Assembly: GCF_009688965.1 (NCBI RefSeq)
Contig: NZ_AP021875.1
Location: 5,208,001-5,272,000 of the forward strand
Length of the DNA stretch: 64,000 nucleotides
Direction of reading: 5' to 3'
Source: Desulfosarcina widdelii
GTDB lineage: Bacteria > Desulfobacterota > Desulfobacteria > Desulfobacterales > Desulfosarcinaceae
Position numbers and translations under genes: made by a program. Below the pieces are notes generated by a model, which saw nothing but the letters and a program-made list of their open reading frames with translations, made no database searches and was not told the DNA's origin. This document shows positions 9,431 to 18,054 of the stretch, piece after piece. How positions within the stretch are numbered: the first letter of the stretch is position 1; each line of letters begins with the position of its first letter.

Positions 9431-9835
9431 TCATGGACAGATAAAAGTAAATCCAGCAATCTGGTTTGCGCTGTTGTTGGCCACCAATTTGTTTAAATCG
9501 CAAAATTCACTGGTTGACATGGATCCGGTACCGATATCCACCGTGCTTTTATTCGTTAATACTAGTTTATGGTTTTGCTCCACTGCCCTGGCTACCATCA
9601 CTTGCCGGATAGCTTGAACATCAGCCCAGTTGAATTCGGCGACCCGTACTTCTCTGGGCCTTTCCGTGGCTATAGAAGCAGGTGGTTGATAATCTCCACT
9701 GACCATTTGCTTCAGGGTGTCAAACTCGGATTGATCCATCCTTCCCAAACCAATATCCACGCTTCCTGCCATGGCGACTCCCGCCACCATCATGATTGCC
9801 ATCGTGGTTGCTACTATATGAAATGAGCTATTCAT
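9431..9835 (-). CDS. Small exported protein with duplicated motif
   Basis: The family is not recognised. The 134-residue product has a clear signal peptide (IVATTMAIMMVAGVAMA-GS). The mature part contains two copies of one motif, VDIGLGRMDQSEFDTLKQMV near the start and VDIGTGSMSTSEFCDLNKLV near the end. The ATG follows a perfect AAAGGAGGG. Upstream lie a conserved leader (9846-9890) and a sigma-54 promoter (9928-9943). The same leader and promoter type precede the unrelated small exported protein at 28493-28660, implying co-regulation. The single-gene unit points to an envelope or surface role under stress, but function cannot be deduced. Confidence 0.8.
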   Translation of the reverse strand: MNSSFHIVATTMAIMMVAGVAMAGSVDIGLGRMDQSEFDTLKQMVSGDYQPPASIATERPREVRVAEFNWADVQAIRQVMVARAVEQNHKLVLTNKSTVDIGTGSMSTSEFCDLNKLVANNSANQIAGFTFICP

Positions 9836-9845
9836 GGTAACCCTC

Positions 9846-9890
9846 CTTTGTTAGCAGTTAATAGAAGCTCTTGAAAAAATCCGCTTTGAC
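9846..9890 (-). promoter_or_regulatory. Conserved 5' leader (copy 1)
   Basis: The leader of the gene at 9835 shares two blocks with that of the gene at 28660. On the + strand these are CTTTGTTAGC-RGTTAA, overlapping the Shine-Dalgarno region, and TTGAAAWARTCCGYTTTGAC. They are separated by 13 or 15 bases. The coding regions are not similar, so the leader itself seems to be conserved. It may be an sRNA target or an mRNA structure. Confidence 0.5.
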
Positions 9891-9927
9891 TGGGCGCCTT
9901 CTATGTATTCTCTTTTACTTTAAATAG

Positions 9928-9943
9928 AGCATTAAATATGCCA
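9928..9943 (-). promoter_or_regulatory. Sigma-54 promoter of gene 9431-9835
   Basis: On the minus strand TGGCATATTTAATGCT fits the -24/-12 consensus, with GG-N10-GC spacing and one mismatch at the -12 box (ATGCT for TTGCT). The predicted start is near 9917, giving a leader of about 80 bases. Confidence 0.65.
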
Positions 9944-10278
9944 ACACAGGAAAGTATTTACTTATTCTTCTTTAAGCTGCCAAAATTATGGCTCTATGTT
10001 CATAGTTTAGGATTCATAACTACAACAAAACGATAAAACAATCCTGTGAAAAATCCTCTCGGTATAGCCAGCAATCACTGGGATATAGTGAGTAATTTTT
10101 TCACATCTATTCTCGCATTCCACCATACCGTCCTCCTCTTTAATTCAAACCCTACCTACGACATCTTAAACAGCAGATAACATGAGCTCCTGGCTGTTTC
10201 GTGAAGAAAGGCGTCAAGTGTCCTTTGGCGACCAAACATAGGAAGAGGTTTGCTACGGCTTGCTTCATCCTAATGCTG

Positions 10279-10306
10279 AGGCAACCTGGTGCCTTTTTCT
10301 TTTTAA
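10279..10306 (+). terminator. Orphan rho-independent terminator-like hairpin
   Basis: AGGCAACCTGGTGCCT (5-bp stem, 6-base loop) runs straight into a T-rich tract on the + strand. No + strand gene ends here, and the flanking genes run leftward. Either a small RNA of about 100-400 bases ends here or it is chance. Confidence 0.35.
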
Positions 10307-10344
10307 ACAGTCTTTCGATTTATCCAACCCATCAGACTGTCCAG

Positions 10345-10824
10345 TCAACGGGGCCCACCTCCGCGGTTTTCTGGATTTCTATACAGCACTTCCACCGTCC
10401 GGTTTTGCTGATCAACACTCACGCTGTATTGGTTGACGGTGGAAAACCAGACGCCGATAATATTTCCGTCAGGGTCTAAAATGTTGTAACCAGCGGGATA
10501 GTAACGGTAATTACCGTATATGTTCCCGGCCATCTTCCTGAGTTGTTTTGGTTCCGGTTCAAAAGGGACCCAATATCGCGATGGAACCGCGTATCTACGA
10601 TCAATACCGATAATAGCATAAGGCCTGGTATTCCTGCCCGCATAGAAATACTGGTAATCGGGTTGGTAATCACCTTGACGAAAAGCCAGACCCACTTCGG
10701 CATTCTTTTCGAACCGGCCATAATTTTTCGTACATCCGGCAACCACCACCATCAATGCGGCGATAATAATCAACCCGGCAACGCGGGAATTGATATTTAA
10801 ACTGTTGGGTTTAGAAATTGACAT
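10345..10824 (-). CDS. Small lipoprotein
   Basis: The 159-residue product starts MSISKPNS after AAAGGAGG. This is preferred over an ATG 18 bases upstream, because the ribosome site lies between the two. The N-terminal helix ends in the lipobox VVVAGC (lipid-anchored Cys), so the mature protein is a membrane-anchored lipoprotein. It is Tyr-rich (PDYQYFYAGRN, GNYRYYPAGYN) with short predicted strands. No family is recognised. It is a single-gene unit with the same orientation as the exported protein at 9431-9835, 509 bases upstream of that gene. A possible sigma-54 element upstream is too degenerate to call. Confidence 0.8.
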   Translation of the reverse strand: MSISKPNSLNINSRVAGLIIIAALMVVVAGCTKNYGRFEKNAEVGLAFRQGDYQPDYQYFYAGRNTRPYAIIGIDRRYAVPSRYWVPFEPEPKQLRKMAGNIYGNYRYYPAGYNILDPDGNIIGVWFSTVNQYSVSVDQQNRTVEVLYRNPENRGGGPR

Positions 10825-11297
10825 GATGACCTCCTTTGTCATAAGGACGAACTACCATCTGACCGCAATAAATAGGCACTAAGGTTAGCATGTACTTTGC
10901 TCTATTTATGGTGAAAAATACCAACCTCCTTTGCGTTAGAGTTCGGGTTCAGAATATTGGAGAGCAATTAATGTACCATTAGAAAAGTCAGATTTATTAT
11001 GCACACTTATTTAGCCTTCATGGATATAATCACCTAAGGATTTTAATACCTTTTGGAACATTCTATATTGAAACGATATTTTGTTGAATATATTGGATTG
11101 ATTTTTTAAAGCAATTCAACAATTACTGCAAAATAAGTTCGCACCTATGGTGGCTACAATCGCAACTTGACGTGCAGTTATTGAGCGATGGGCCAAAGTA
11201 CTTAGGACGGATTATAAGAAAGTTTTGATAGGGTTTCGTTAAAGCAGAAGGATAAATATAGGACGGTTACATATTCGGCATTTGGATTAGGACTTCG
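10825..11297. other. Intergenic stretch, no gene seen
   Basis: AT-rich, with stops in all frames. At about 10885-10900 (+), TAGCATGTACTTTGCT resembles a sigma-54 promoter with AG for GG and is followed by CTATTTA, as at the other sites. No rightward gene lies downstream. It could drive a small RNA or be non-functional. Confidence 0.4.
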
Positions 11298-12911
11298 TTA
11301 AATCCAACTTAATCCATTTTGCGTATTCTTATAATCATTATATAAAAGTTTTGAAAACATTTTTTCGATGGTTAAAAAAGCGTTCACAATATCTGGATCA
11401 AAATGTTTGCCACTCTCAGATTTTATTTTATTTATCACTTCAATGTGGCTAAGTGATTGTTTGTAAGGCCTTTCAGACCTAAGTGCATCATATACATCGG
11501 CGAGAGCGAAAATTCGTGCTTCCAACGGTATATTTTCCCCTTTCAAGCCTTCAGGATACCCTGTTCCATCGAATCTTTCATGATGAAATGCGGCTATATT
11601 TTTGGCCATGATGATAAATGGCTGGTGTATTCCATATTGATCAATAATGTCTTGAAGCACTTTGCCCCCTATTAACGGGTGTTGACGCATTTCTTGAATC
11701 TCTTCGTAGTCCAGTTTGCCCGCTTTCAATAAAATTGAATCTTGAATTCCAACCTTTCCGATATCGTGTAAGGGTGCCGTTTCATAAATATTCTCTATAA
11801 ACTCTTTGCTAATTATGTTTGCATATTTATTACTTTTCTTAAGCTGTTTTGCCAATTGCATGGCAAAGGTCTTTGTGCGCAATAGATGTGCTCCGGTCTG
11901 TGGGTCTCTTGAGTCAGTCAACTCCACTAACGAAGTGACAATTGCCATTTGTGCACGGTTTCTTTCGTTGAGTCGTCTAATGTCAATGTTACTGAGAACT
12001 ATTACCAGCCCAATAAAAATGATAAACAGCATTGCAGACAACCATATCAGTCGCTGGAGCGCTGTCTTTAGTCCGATGTGGTGGTGGTAGAGTCCAATAA
12101 CCAATTGTCGTCCGGAAAACAGGTTTACTGTTGAGTAATGAATGGTTTCCGTATCCGAAACCACAAGCTTTCCTTCTTGAGTGTCGAGATGGTAGCCTTG
12201 CGTCTTTGCCGTTAACGACCCATCGGCTCGTAATGAAAGGACCATACCCGATTTGGTCTGAACAAACATGTTTTTGGGTAAAATCTGAAAAAGTTTGGAA
12301 ACATCAACTGTTACAATTAGAAGGCCTCTTTGCTTTCCATTATTATCAAATAGTGAAGAAACAATACGAATCACAGCAGATGCGGAATCTTCAACGGTGC
12401 CGTGGTCCACATTCAAATCGATCAGCGATATGTAGATATGATCTTTACGGTATATGGCTTCTTGAAAAAAGTTTTTACGTTCTTCGTTATTCAGGTTTTC
12501 TGGGGCAACTGTAAGAGGTTTGCCGTCCGGTTTGGTATCGATTCTGAAAACTTCCCGACTGTCGGCGTCGAGAATGCGAATCTGATAGATCTCTTCAGAT
12601 GCTCTGGAAAAATTATGGATTAATCCTTGAACCTCGGTTTGGTACCGCTCGGATTTAAAGTCGCTGTTGGCAAAATTTCGGACACTGGTCATATCACGTA
12701 TGAAGAACAGGTGGTGCTTGAAATTGGCGAAAAAGGACTGGACGATTATCTTACCAACATCTAGCTCAAGAGACGCGGTTTCATGTCGCCACCGGCTTTC
12801 CCTATCATAGATTCGACTGACACCAAGATAAAGCACAACTGAAAAAAAAATAGCGATCAAAAGTACTATTGCGAAAAAGACCTTGTTTTGTCGCAAAATA
12901 TTTTTGATCAC
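11298..12911 (-). CDS. Membrane HD-GYP domain c-di-GMP phosphodiesterase
   Basis: The 537-residue protein has an N-terminal membrane helix (FFAIVLLIAIFFSVVLYLGV), a periplasmic sensor region of about 250 residues resembling Cache-type domains, a second membrane segment near 290-310 and a C-terminal HD-GYP domain. The domain keeps the metal-binding HD (APLHDIGKVGI) and the HHERFDGTGYP signature that hydrolyses c-di-GMP, ending ADVYDALRSERPYK. It starts at GTG 12911 behind GGAGG. It is the last gene of a leftward cluster after the histidine kinase and sigma-54 regulator, 71 bases downstream of the regulator. It may be their output or simply co-transcribed. With the PilZ protein at 27987 it indicates c-di-GMP signalling here. 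Confidence 0.9.
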   Translation of the reverse strand: MIKNILRQNKVFFAIVLLIAIFFSVVLYLGVSRIYDRESRWRHETASLELDVGKIIVQSFFANFKHHLFFIRDMTSVRNFANSDFKSERYQTEVQGLIHNFSRASEEIYQIRILDADSREVFRIDTKPDGKPLTVAPENLNNEERKNFFQEAIYRKDHIYISLIDLNVDHGTVEDSASAVIRIVSSLFDNNGKQRGLLIVTVDVSKLFQILPKNMFVQTKSGMVLSLRADGSLTAKTQGYHLDTQEGKLVVSDTETIHYSTVNLFSGRQLVIGLYHHHIGLKTALQRLIWLSAMLFIIFIGLVIVLSNIDIRRLNERNRAQMAIVTSLVELTDSRDPQTGAHLLRTKTFAMQLAKQLKKSNKYANIISKEFIENIYETAPLHDIGKVGIQDSILLKAGKLDYEEIQEMRQHPLIGGKVLQDIIDQYGIHQPFIIMAKNIAAFHHERFDGTGYPEGLKGENIPLEARIFALADVYDALRSERPYKQSLSHIEVINKIKSESGKHFDPDIVNAFLTIEKMFSKLLYNDYKNTQNGLSWI

Positions 12912-12982
12912 ACCTACAATCCTCCATATTCTTTTTTTAGGCAGAGTTAAAAAAATCTGGGGGCCTTAGACTCCTGTTAGAG

Positions 12983-14338
12983 TCAAGTTATTCCATAATC
13001 CTTAAGCTTTAATTGAAGCGTTCTTCGGCTTATACCCAATGTCTTGGCGGCATGTGTTCGATTACCATTGTGTTCCTCCAATGTCCTTAATATCATTTCT
13101 TTTTCAACATCTTTTAGGGACCTTCCAGGAGTTAGGTCAACAGGCTCTGTTACCTTATCTAAATCTTCACCTCTCAGTGTTGCGGGGAGGTCTGTCGATT
13201 TTATTGTATTGCTACGTGTCATAATAACCGATCGTTCAATGATATTTTCCAGTTCGCGAACGTTTCCCGGCCAATCATGTCGCATTAATAAATCCATAGC
13301 CATGGGAGTGAATCCAGAAATTTGGCGTTTGTTTTTCTTGGTGTATTTTGCCAAAAAATAATTAGATAGAGGAAGGATATCGTCACTTCTTTCTCGCAAT
13401 GGCGGTACTTTCAATTCAACGACATTCAATCGGTAAAAAAGATCTTCACGAAAGTTACCTTCTTCGACCTCTTTTTTTAGCACTCGGTTGGTGGCAGCGA
13501 TGATTCTGGTGTCGACTTTAATTGATGAGGTGCCGCCGACTGGTTCAAACTCTTGCTCCTGAATTACTCTTAGAATTTTCGCTTGTGTCGGTGGCGCCAT
13601 TTCGGCAATTTCATCAAGAAATATCGATCCTTTATCGGCCAATTTGAAGCGCCCCATTTTTTTACCGATAGCACCTGTGAAAGCACCTTTTTCATGTCCG
13701 AAGAGTTCGCTTTCAAGCAGAGTGTCCGGAAGTGCAGCGCAATTGATTTTAATAAACGGTTTATCTTTTCGGTAGCTGTTTTGATGAATTGCATTCGCAA
13801 TAAGTTCCTTGCCGGTTCCACTTTCACCCAAAATCAAAACATTGGCATCCGATGGTGCCACCATACTAATCGATTCAAGAAGACGTTTCATCGGTTTACT
13901 TCTACCGATGATGCCAGCGATGTCAAATTTTTCGCCAAGTCTTTCCTTAAGCAAAGCGTTTTCTTCAGTTATTTGTTGGCTGGTCAATGCTTTATCAATT
14001 GATATCTTTAGGATGTCTATATCGATTGGTTTAGTGATATAATCAATAGCACCCGATTTCATGGCTTTTACAGCAGAATCAACAGATCCGTATGCTGTCA
14101 TGATTATAATAGGTAGTTGAGGGCTGATTTTTAGGATTTGTTGTAGAGCTTTGATACCATCAATCCTTTTCATTCGGACATCCATCAGGATCAGATTAAA
14201 AAACTGATTTCCGACCAATTCAATGGCTTCATCTCCATCTTCCGCTTGAATGACGTTATACCCCTCTGCGGACAATACTGTGTCAAGCATTGCTCGGTGA
14301 GGCGTTTCATCGTCGACGATTAAAATATTTGGTTTCAT
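12983..14338 (-). CDS. Sigma-54-dependent response regulator (NtrC/ZraR type)
   Basis: The 451-residue protein has the usual three domains. The receiver domain has its phospho-acceptor Asp near residue 53 (ILMDVRMKRIDG). The AAA+ domain has Walker A GESGTGKE at about 170 and the sigma-54 contact loop GAFTGA at about 217. The C-terminal Fis-type helix-turn-helix reads NRTHAAKTLGISRRTLQLKL. It binds enhancer sites and remodels the sigma-54 holoenzyme using ATP. Its kinase is the next gene upstream (49 bases). The only sigma-54 activator in the window, it is the natural candidate for the promoters at 452, 9928 and 28751, but this is inference. ZraR/AtoC-type regulators often answer metal or envelope stress, which fits the neighbouring DUF6488 and Cus genes. 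Confidence 0.93.
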   Translation of the reverse strand: MKPNILIVDDETPHRAMLDTVLSAEGYNVIQAEDGDEAIELVGNQFFNLILMDVRMKRIDGIKALQQILKISPQLPIIIMTAYGSVDSAVKAMKSGAIDYITKPIDIDILKISIDKALTSQQITEENALLKERLGEKFDIAGIIGRSKPMKRLLESISMVAPSDANVLILGESGTGKELIANAIHQNSYRKDKPFIKINCAALPDTLLESELFGHEKGAFTGAIGKKMGRFKLADKGSIFLDEIAEMAPPTQAKILRVIQEQEFEPVGGTSSIKVDTRIIAATNRVLKKEVEEGNFREDLFYRLNVVELKVPPLRERSDDILPLSNYFLAKYTKKNKRQISGFTPMAMDLLMRHDWPGNVRELENIIERSVIMTRSNTIKSTDLPATLRGEDLDKVTEPVDLTPGRSLKDVEKEMILRTLEEHNGNRTHAAKTLGISRRTLQLKLKDYGIT

Positions 14339-14386
14339 AGTGCGACCACGCCTTTTCTCCCAATGACTTGATCGGTGATTAAATTA

Positions 14387-16102
14387 TCACCCTTTTTGGA
14401 CAATCGGGATTTCTATTGATATATTGCACCCTGTATTCTTACCATGAGGTGGACTGATGATATGTATAGATCCCTCATGGCTTTCTATAATCTTATGAAC
14501 GATCGGTAAACCCAATCCGGTACCATTTTCATGCGTTGTAAAATACGGATCAAAAATTCTTCCTTTAGCATCGTCACTGATTCCGGGGCCATCATCTTCA
14601 ACTGACACCAATATGTGTGTGCCATTCTTAATCAAATTTGTGGTGACTGTTAATCTTCCATCCAAGCCTGTGGCTTGTATGGCGTTAAGAAGAATATTCA
14701 GGAGTGCTTGAGTAATTTGCCCTTCATCCATCGAAATTTCAGGCAAGTCTGGTTTAAAATCAGTATCAATGACAATTTTCTGAGCCTTTGCGTCAGCCTC
14801 AACGAGGCGAAGTGTATGGGTTATGAGCAGGTTTATATCTGCTGGTTGGAAGTCAGGTTCCATCGGGTTGGAAAAGCAAATCAAATCAGATACGACATTA
14901 TTAATTCTATCAATTTCCTTAATGACAATATCAGAGCACTTCTTCTCGGAGCTTTCCGAATCAAAGCCCCGACCTAAATATTGCGTAAAACCACGAATGG
15001 AGCTTAACGGGTTTCTGATCTCATGAGCGACGCCGGCAGCCAGCTCACCAACGGCGGCCAGTTTTTCTGAGCGCCTAACCAGTTCCTCCAGTTTTTTTAT
15101 TTCACTGAGGTCCCTAATTTGTATAACGGCTCCGCCCAAGCTGCCGGTTTCCTTGGTTAGCGGTGTCACGCTTATTGACAGTGGTCTTGATCTTGACTCG
15201 CCACAAACAAAGTTGATCTCCTTATCTAAAACGGTGATGCCGTTAGACAGTGTCTGATCGACTCCAATGAATGTAAAGTCCAGAACCTCTTCCAAACGCA
15301 CGTCTTTGATATCTTTCCTGTCGATTTCCAACAGTTTTAATGCTCTCTCGTTGTACGCAGTGATATTTAGCTTATTATCGATACTGACAATACCAGAAGA
15401 GAGGCTCGAAATTACCTGGCTGGTGTAGTCTTGGGTCTGTCTTAACGTCTTTTCTACGAGATAATAATTTTGAATAATGAATGTAAAAAAAATGGCAGCT
15501 GACCCGAGGGCGATGACGATTCCAGCCATCATCATGGCATGGTGGCTGTCGGATTCTTTGGCTATTTGCAGGTAATCCATTTTTAAACCCAGAACAATGC
15601 GTTCTCCGACGTGATCCGATCGATTTGTGCTGCCCATCATCATATGGTGGCCGGTAACAGCTGAAGCTGTAAATTGTTTTGACAGTTCGTAGATTTTTTC
15701 ACCATTTTCCAGCTTTCGAATCTTTGCATGGAGCTGAGCGTTATCAAATGATTCGGGGGGAAGCCCCATTATGCTGTAATCCTCAGGATTGGAATGATGA
15801 GAAATTCGTCCGCGCTTGTCGACCATATAGATATAGGCGATGTCTTTATTGCTACCGACCTCATTAATCAGGCTCTTGATAGAATCTTCCTGCCACATAT
15901 GCATTGCCATGCCTGCTCTGGCACCTGCCTCTACCGCATCAAGAATGGCGACTCCCTGGCGATGAAGGAAATCTATCGCCACCGAAGCTTGTCGGTCCAG
16001 GTTTCGATAGGTGGAGATGCCCATAAGAACCAGCAGAATGATTACGATGGCCAATATCGATAGGGCTGGAACGTAAAGTTGTTTTTTAAGCACATGAATC
16101 AT
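14387..16102 (-). CDS. Membrane histidine kinase (ZraS/NtrB-like)
   Basis: The 571-residue sensor kinase has an N-terminal membrane helix, a periplasmic region of about 150 residues with a His/Met-rich patch (ASAVTGHHMMMGSTNRSDHV) and a second membrane helix near 190-215. A PAS-like region (ISSLSSGIVSIDNKLNITAY) follows, then HisKA (AAGVAHEIRNPLSSIRGF, phospho-His) and HATPase with N box NILLNAIQATG, DDGPGISDD and GTGLGLPIVHKI. It pairs with the sigma-54 response regulator directly downstream. The HHMMM patch could sense a soft metal, which would agree with the upstream DUF6488 gene and the Cus pump, but the ligand is a guess. Confidence 0.92.
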   Translation of the reverse strand: MIHVLKKQLYVPALSILAIVIILLVLMGISTYRNLDRQASVAIDFLHRQGVAILDAVEAGARAGMAMHMWQEDSIKSLINEVGSNKDIAYIYMVDKRGRISHHSNPEDYSIMGLPPESFDNAQLHAKIRKLENGEKIYELSKQFTASAVTGHHMMMGSTNRSDHVGERIVLGLKMDYLQIAKESDSHHAMMMAGIVIALGSAAIFFTFIIQNYYLVEKTLRQTQDYTSQVISSLSSGIVSIDNKLNITAYNERALKLLEIDRKDIKDVRLEEVLDFTFIGVDQTLSNGITVLDKEINFVCGESRSRPLSISVTPLTKETGSLGGAVIQIRDLSEIKKLEELVRRSEKLAAVGELAAGVAHEIRNPLSSIRGFTQYLGRGFDSESSEKKCSDIVIKEIDRINNVVSDLICFSNPMEPDFQPADINLLITHTLRLVEADAKAQKIVIDTDFKPDLPEISMDEGQITQALLNILLNAIQATGLDGRLTVTTNLIKNGTHILVSVEDDGPGISDDAKGRIFDPYFTTHENGTGLGLPIVHKIIESHEGSIHIISPPHGKNTGCNISIEIPIVQKG

Positions 16103-16163
16103 TATTGATAAGCTCCCATCTCACCAGAAAAGGAAGTTGATTATACGCTGTTTTTAACAGGTC

Positions 16164-16781
16164 TTAATGCTTGGGTTTGAGCCACATCTCCCAGATCGCC
16201 CGAAGGGAGACGTAGGCGAATATCCCGGCAAACAATCCCCCGCCGGGCACATGCAGCCAGAAAAAGGCGGGTGATACAAAGGCTTTCAGCCACATGGCCA
16301 GGATATCGACCAGCACCCCGATAAAAGGTAGCACTACCAGCCAGGTGCGCAGGGCCGAACCAACATCCAGCCAAATGGTGATGGCTCCCACAAAGATGAA
16401 GATCATGCTCATGCCGAAAAGGTGAATGTGAGTCCACTTCAGGGTCCAGACAAATTGTTCCTGCTGGTAGAACGGTTTGACTGTTTTCTTTTCAACGGTT
16501 GACAGGTCAGCAAATAAGTCGCCCCGGTCAAGCTTAGATGTGGCCGGGGCGCTGTGATCCATACCTGCTTGGCCGTCCCTTGCCTGAGACGCAGTGTCGT
16601 CATTGCCGGCTTGAGAAAAAAAAGTGGGAATGATGTCATGGACGACGATCTGACCCAGTGCCCCCAGCATGCCGATGGCCAGAACCATAATAATACAGGT
16701 GGCCAGAGCTTTGGCGGGGATGGGCATCAGTGCCAGCGTTATCCTTCTGCGGGGGTGGTGGTCGGTTAGAGTTGAGTCCAT
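16164..16781 (-). CDS. Inner-membrane protein linked to the metal-response cluster
   Basis: The 205-residue protein has about four membrane helices: one near residue 30, then three in the second half (HLFGMSMIFIFVGAITIWLD, TWLVVLPFIGVLVDILAMWL, FWLHVPGGGLFAGIFAYVSL). A hydrophilic loop between the first and second helix contains HSAP and Asp-rich segments. His residues at the membrane edge (KWTHIHLFGM, WLHVPGG) could bind haem or metal. I do not recognise the family. It starts 12 bases after the DUF6488 gene on the same strand and precedes the histidine kinase by 61 bases, so the four are probably one operon. Confidence 0.75.
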   Translation of the reverse strand: MDSTLTDHHPRRRITLALMPIPAKALATCIIMVLAIGMLGALGQIVVHDIIPTFFSQAGNDDTASQARDGQAGMDHSAPATSKLDRGDLFADLSTVEKKTVKPFYQQEQFVWTLKWTHIHLFGMSMIFIFVGAITIWLDVGSALRTWLVVLPFIGVLVDILAMWLKAFVSPAFFWLHVPGGGLFAGIFAYVSLRAIWEMWLKPKH

Positions 16782-16793
16782 GTGTGCATCTCC

Positions 16794-17162
16794 TTATTTT
16801 CCCGTGAAATTCGATCCCGAATATTCCCCACGGTGATCGAAATAAAAATAAAGGCTCTCCGGGTCGCCGCCTGTCCGTTTAAACTGAACCACGGTTTCGC
16901 GGCTGGTTTCATCCCCGCGTGCTGATATATGGATTGATACCAGGTCGGTTTCCCAGTCTTCCGGCAGTTTACCGGAGACGATCAGGCGATCATAAAGCTG
17001 TGTCGCCTTCTGAACAGCTTGAAATGCGGTGAAGGCTTCTTCGCCATGGGTTTTTCCACCGTGGCTATTAGCGATTTCTGTCCCTGAGACAATTACCCCT
17101 AAGGTTATCAATGCAATGGTTATCACGAACCATATATGGCGACGAGTTGTATATGAGTTCAT
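16794..17162 (-). CDS. DUF6488-like small periplasmic protein
   Basis: The 122-residue product has an N-terminal signal or anchor helix (WFVITIALITLGVIVSG), a short SHGGKTHGEEAF His-rich segment and a C-terminal domain ending ESLYFYFDHRGEYSGSNFTGK. The closing Y/F-x-G-x-Y-x-x-x-N-F-T-G-K pattern matches, from memory, the DUF6488 family often found beside Cus-type efflux genes. It is the first gene of the leftward cluster (membrane protein, kinase, regulator, HD-GYP) and lies back-to-back with the Cus operon across an 890-base gap. A periplasmic metal-binding role is likely but not shown. Confidence 0.75.
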   Translation of the reverse strand: MNSYTTRRHIWFVITIALITLGVIVSGTEIANSHGGKTHGEEAFTAFQAVQKATQLYDRLIVSGKLPEDWETDLVSIHISARGDETSRETVVQFKRTGGDPESLYFYFDHRGEYSGSNFTGK

Positions 17163-18054
17163 TGTACCCTCCGAATTTTAGAGTTAAGATCTTCATGAGC
17201 CACATTATCTTCAATATCCGTACCATGTGCAAATACGATAGTCGTGATTACAGTTTAACGATGAATGATTTTGGACATTCTTGTCAGCAGTCCTACCTTC
17301 AATCTAAGGTACCAAACAATGCCGCCAGCTGGTCTATGTTCAGCCAGAACGCTTGTAGCGTGCGATGGCAATAAATTAATGATGAACTATTACAAAATGT
17401 TGGCAGAATTGGCAGAAAGTGATTGCCAAGAAAGCAATCAAAATGTCTTCACCATTTAAGGCATTGACCGTACAAGAAACATTGATCTATAAAAAAAAGT
17501 ACCAGTCGTGCGTTACGCGTACCCTCTTTTTCATGCGCTTGATTCGTACTGGGAAAAATATGCGCAGTTCGTTTGGTTCATGGATCTGGATATCAAGATC
17601 CTATTCCTTCTTGATGAAAAGCGCATAGTCCATGACGATAGAGTGGAAAATTATTCTGTTACTATTTGTACCTTCCTGTAATAATACGGGTTTTGTAAAA
17701 TCAAAAAACTGAATGTATTCGTAACTTCTATCGATTTTCTTTCCTGTTCAGGGGGGCTCTATCTTTATTTATCTCTCAAGGCCTCGTTCATAACATATTG
17801 ATTTAGAACTAGCTAACTTGCTGCAAAAACTATGTATTTCAAGTTGATGAAAAGTTATTGCGCACTTTTGTCTTTGGACCCGGTAAAGTGAGTTGTTTTT
17901 ACGCACTTTTTTTAAACCTTATTGGGCCAACCTATTTTATTTTAATTATAACAGTAGGATATTCTTTTGGCATGGTAATTGATATCTTCAAACCATGTAA
18001 ATCGGCGCGTCCCATGAAATGGTACCGCCTATTAATCAACGTCAGGAGATCAGA
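17163..18054. other. Divergent intergenic region between metal-response units
   Basis: This 890-base stretch separates the leftward DUF6488-kinase cluster from the rightward Cus operon. It should hold both promoters. TTGGCATGGTAATTGA at about 17969 has sigma-54 -24 character, but the -12 box lacks the invariant C. The only protein-like trace is the frameshifted small gene at 17443-17681. Confidence 0.4.
17443..17681 (+). pseudogene. Possible frameshifted small gene
   Basis: One frame reads MSSPFKALTVQETLIYKKK up to an 8-A run (17491-17498). The neighbouring frame continues VRYAYPLFHALDSYW, KYAQFVWFMDLDIKILFLLD and ends at TAA 17681. Together they would make about 78 residues of ordinary protein-like sequence. 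A one-base slip in the A run is the simplest explanation: decay, sequencing error or slippage. The product is not recognised. Confidence 0.35.

Noticed and set aside
10201..10479. 92-codon + strand frame
   Set aside because: Opposite to the lipoprotein gene. Contains a terminator-like hairpin and has no ribosome site.
10885..10900. Fourth sigma-54 promoter (TAGCATGTACTTTGCT, +)
   Set aside because: The invariant GG is AG and no rightward gene follows.
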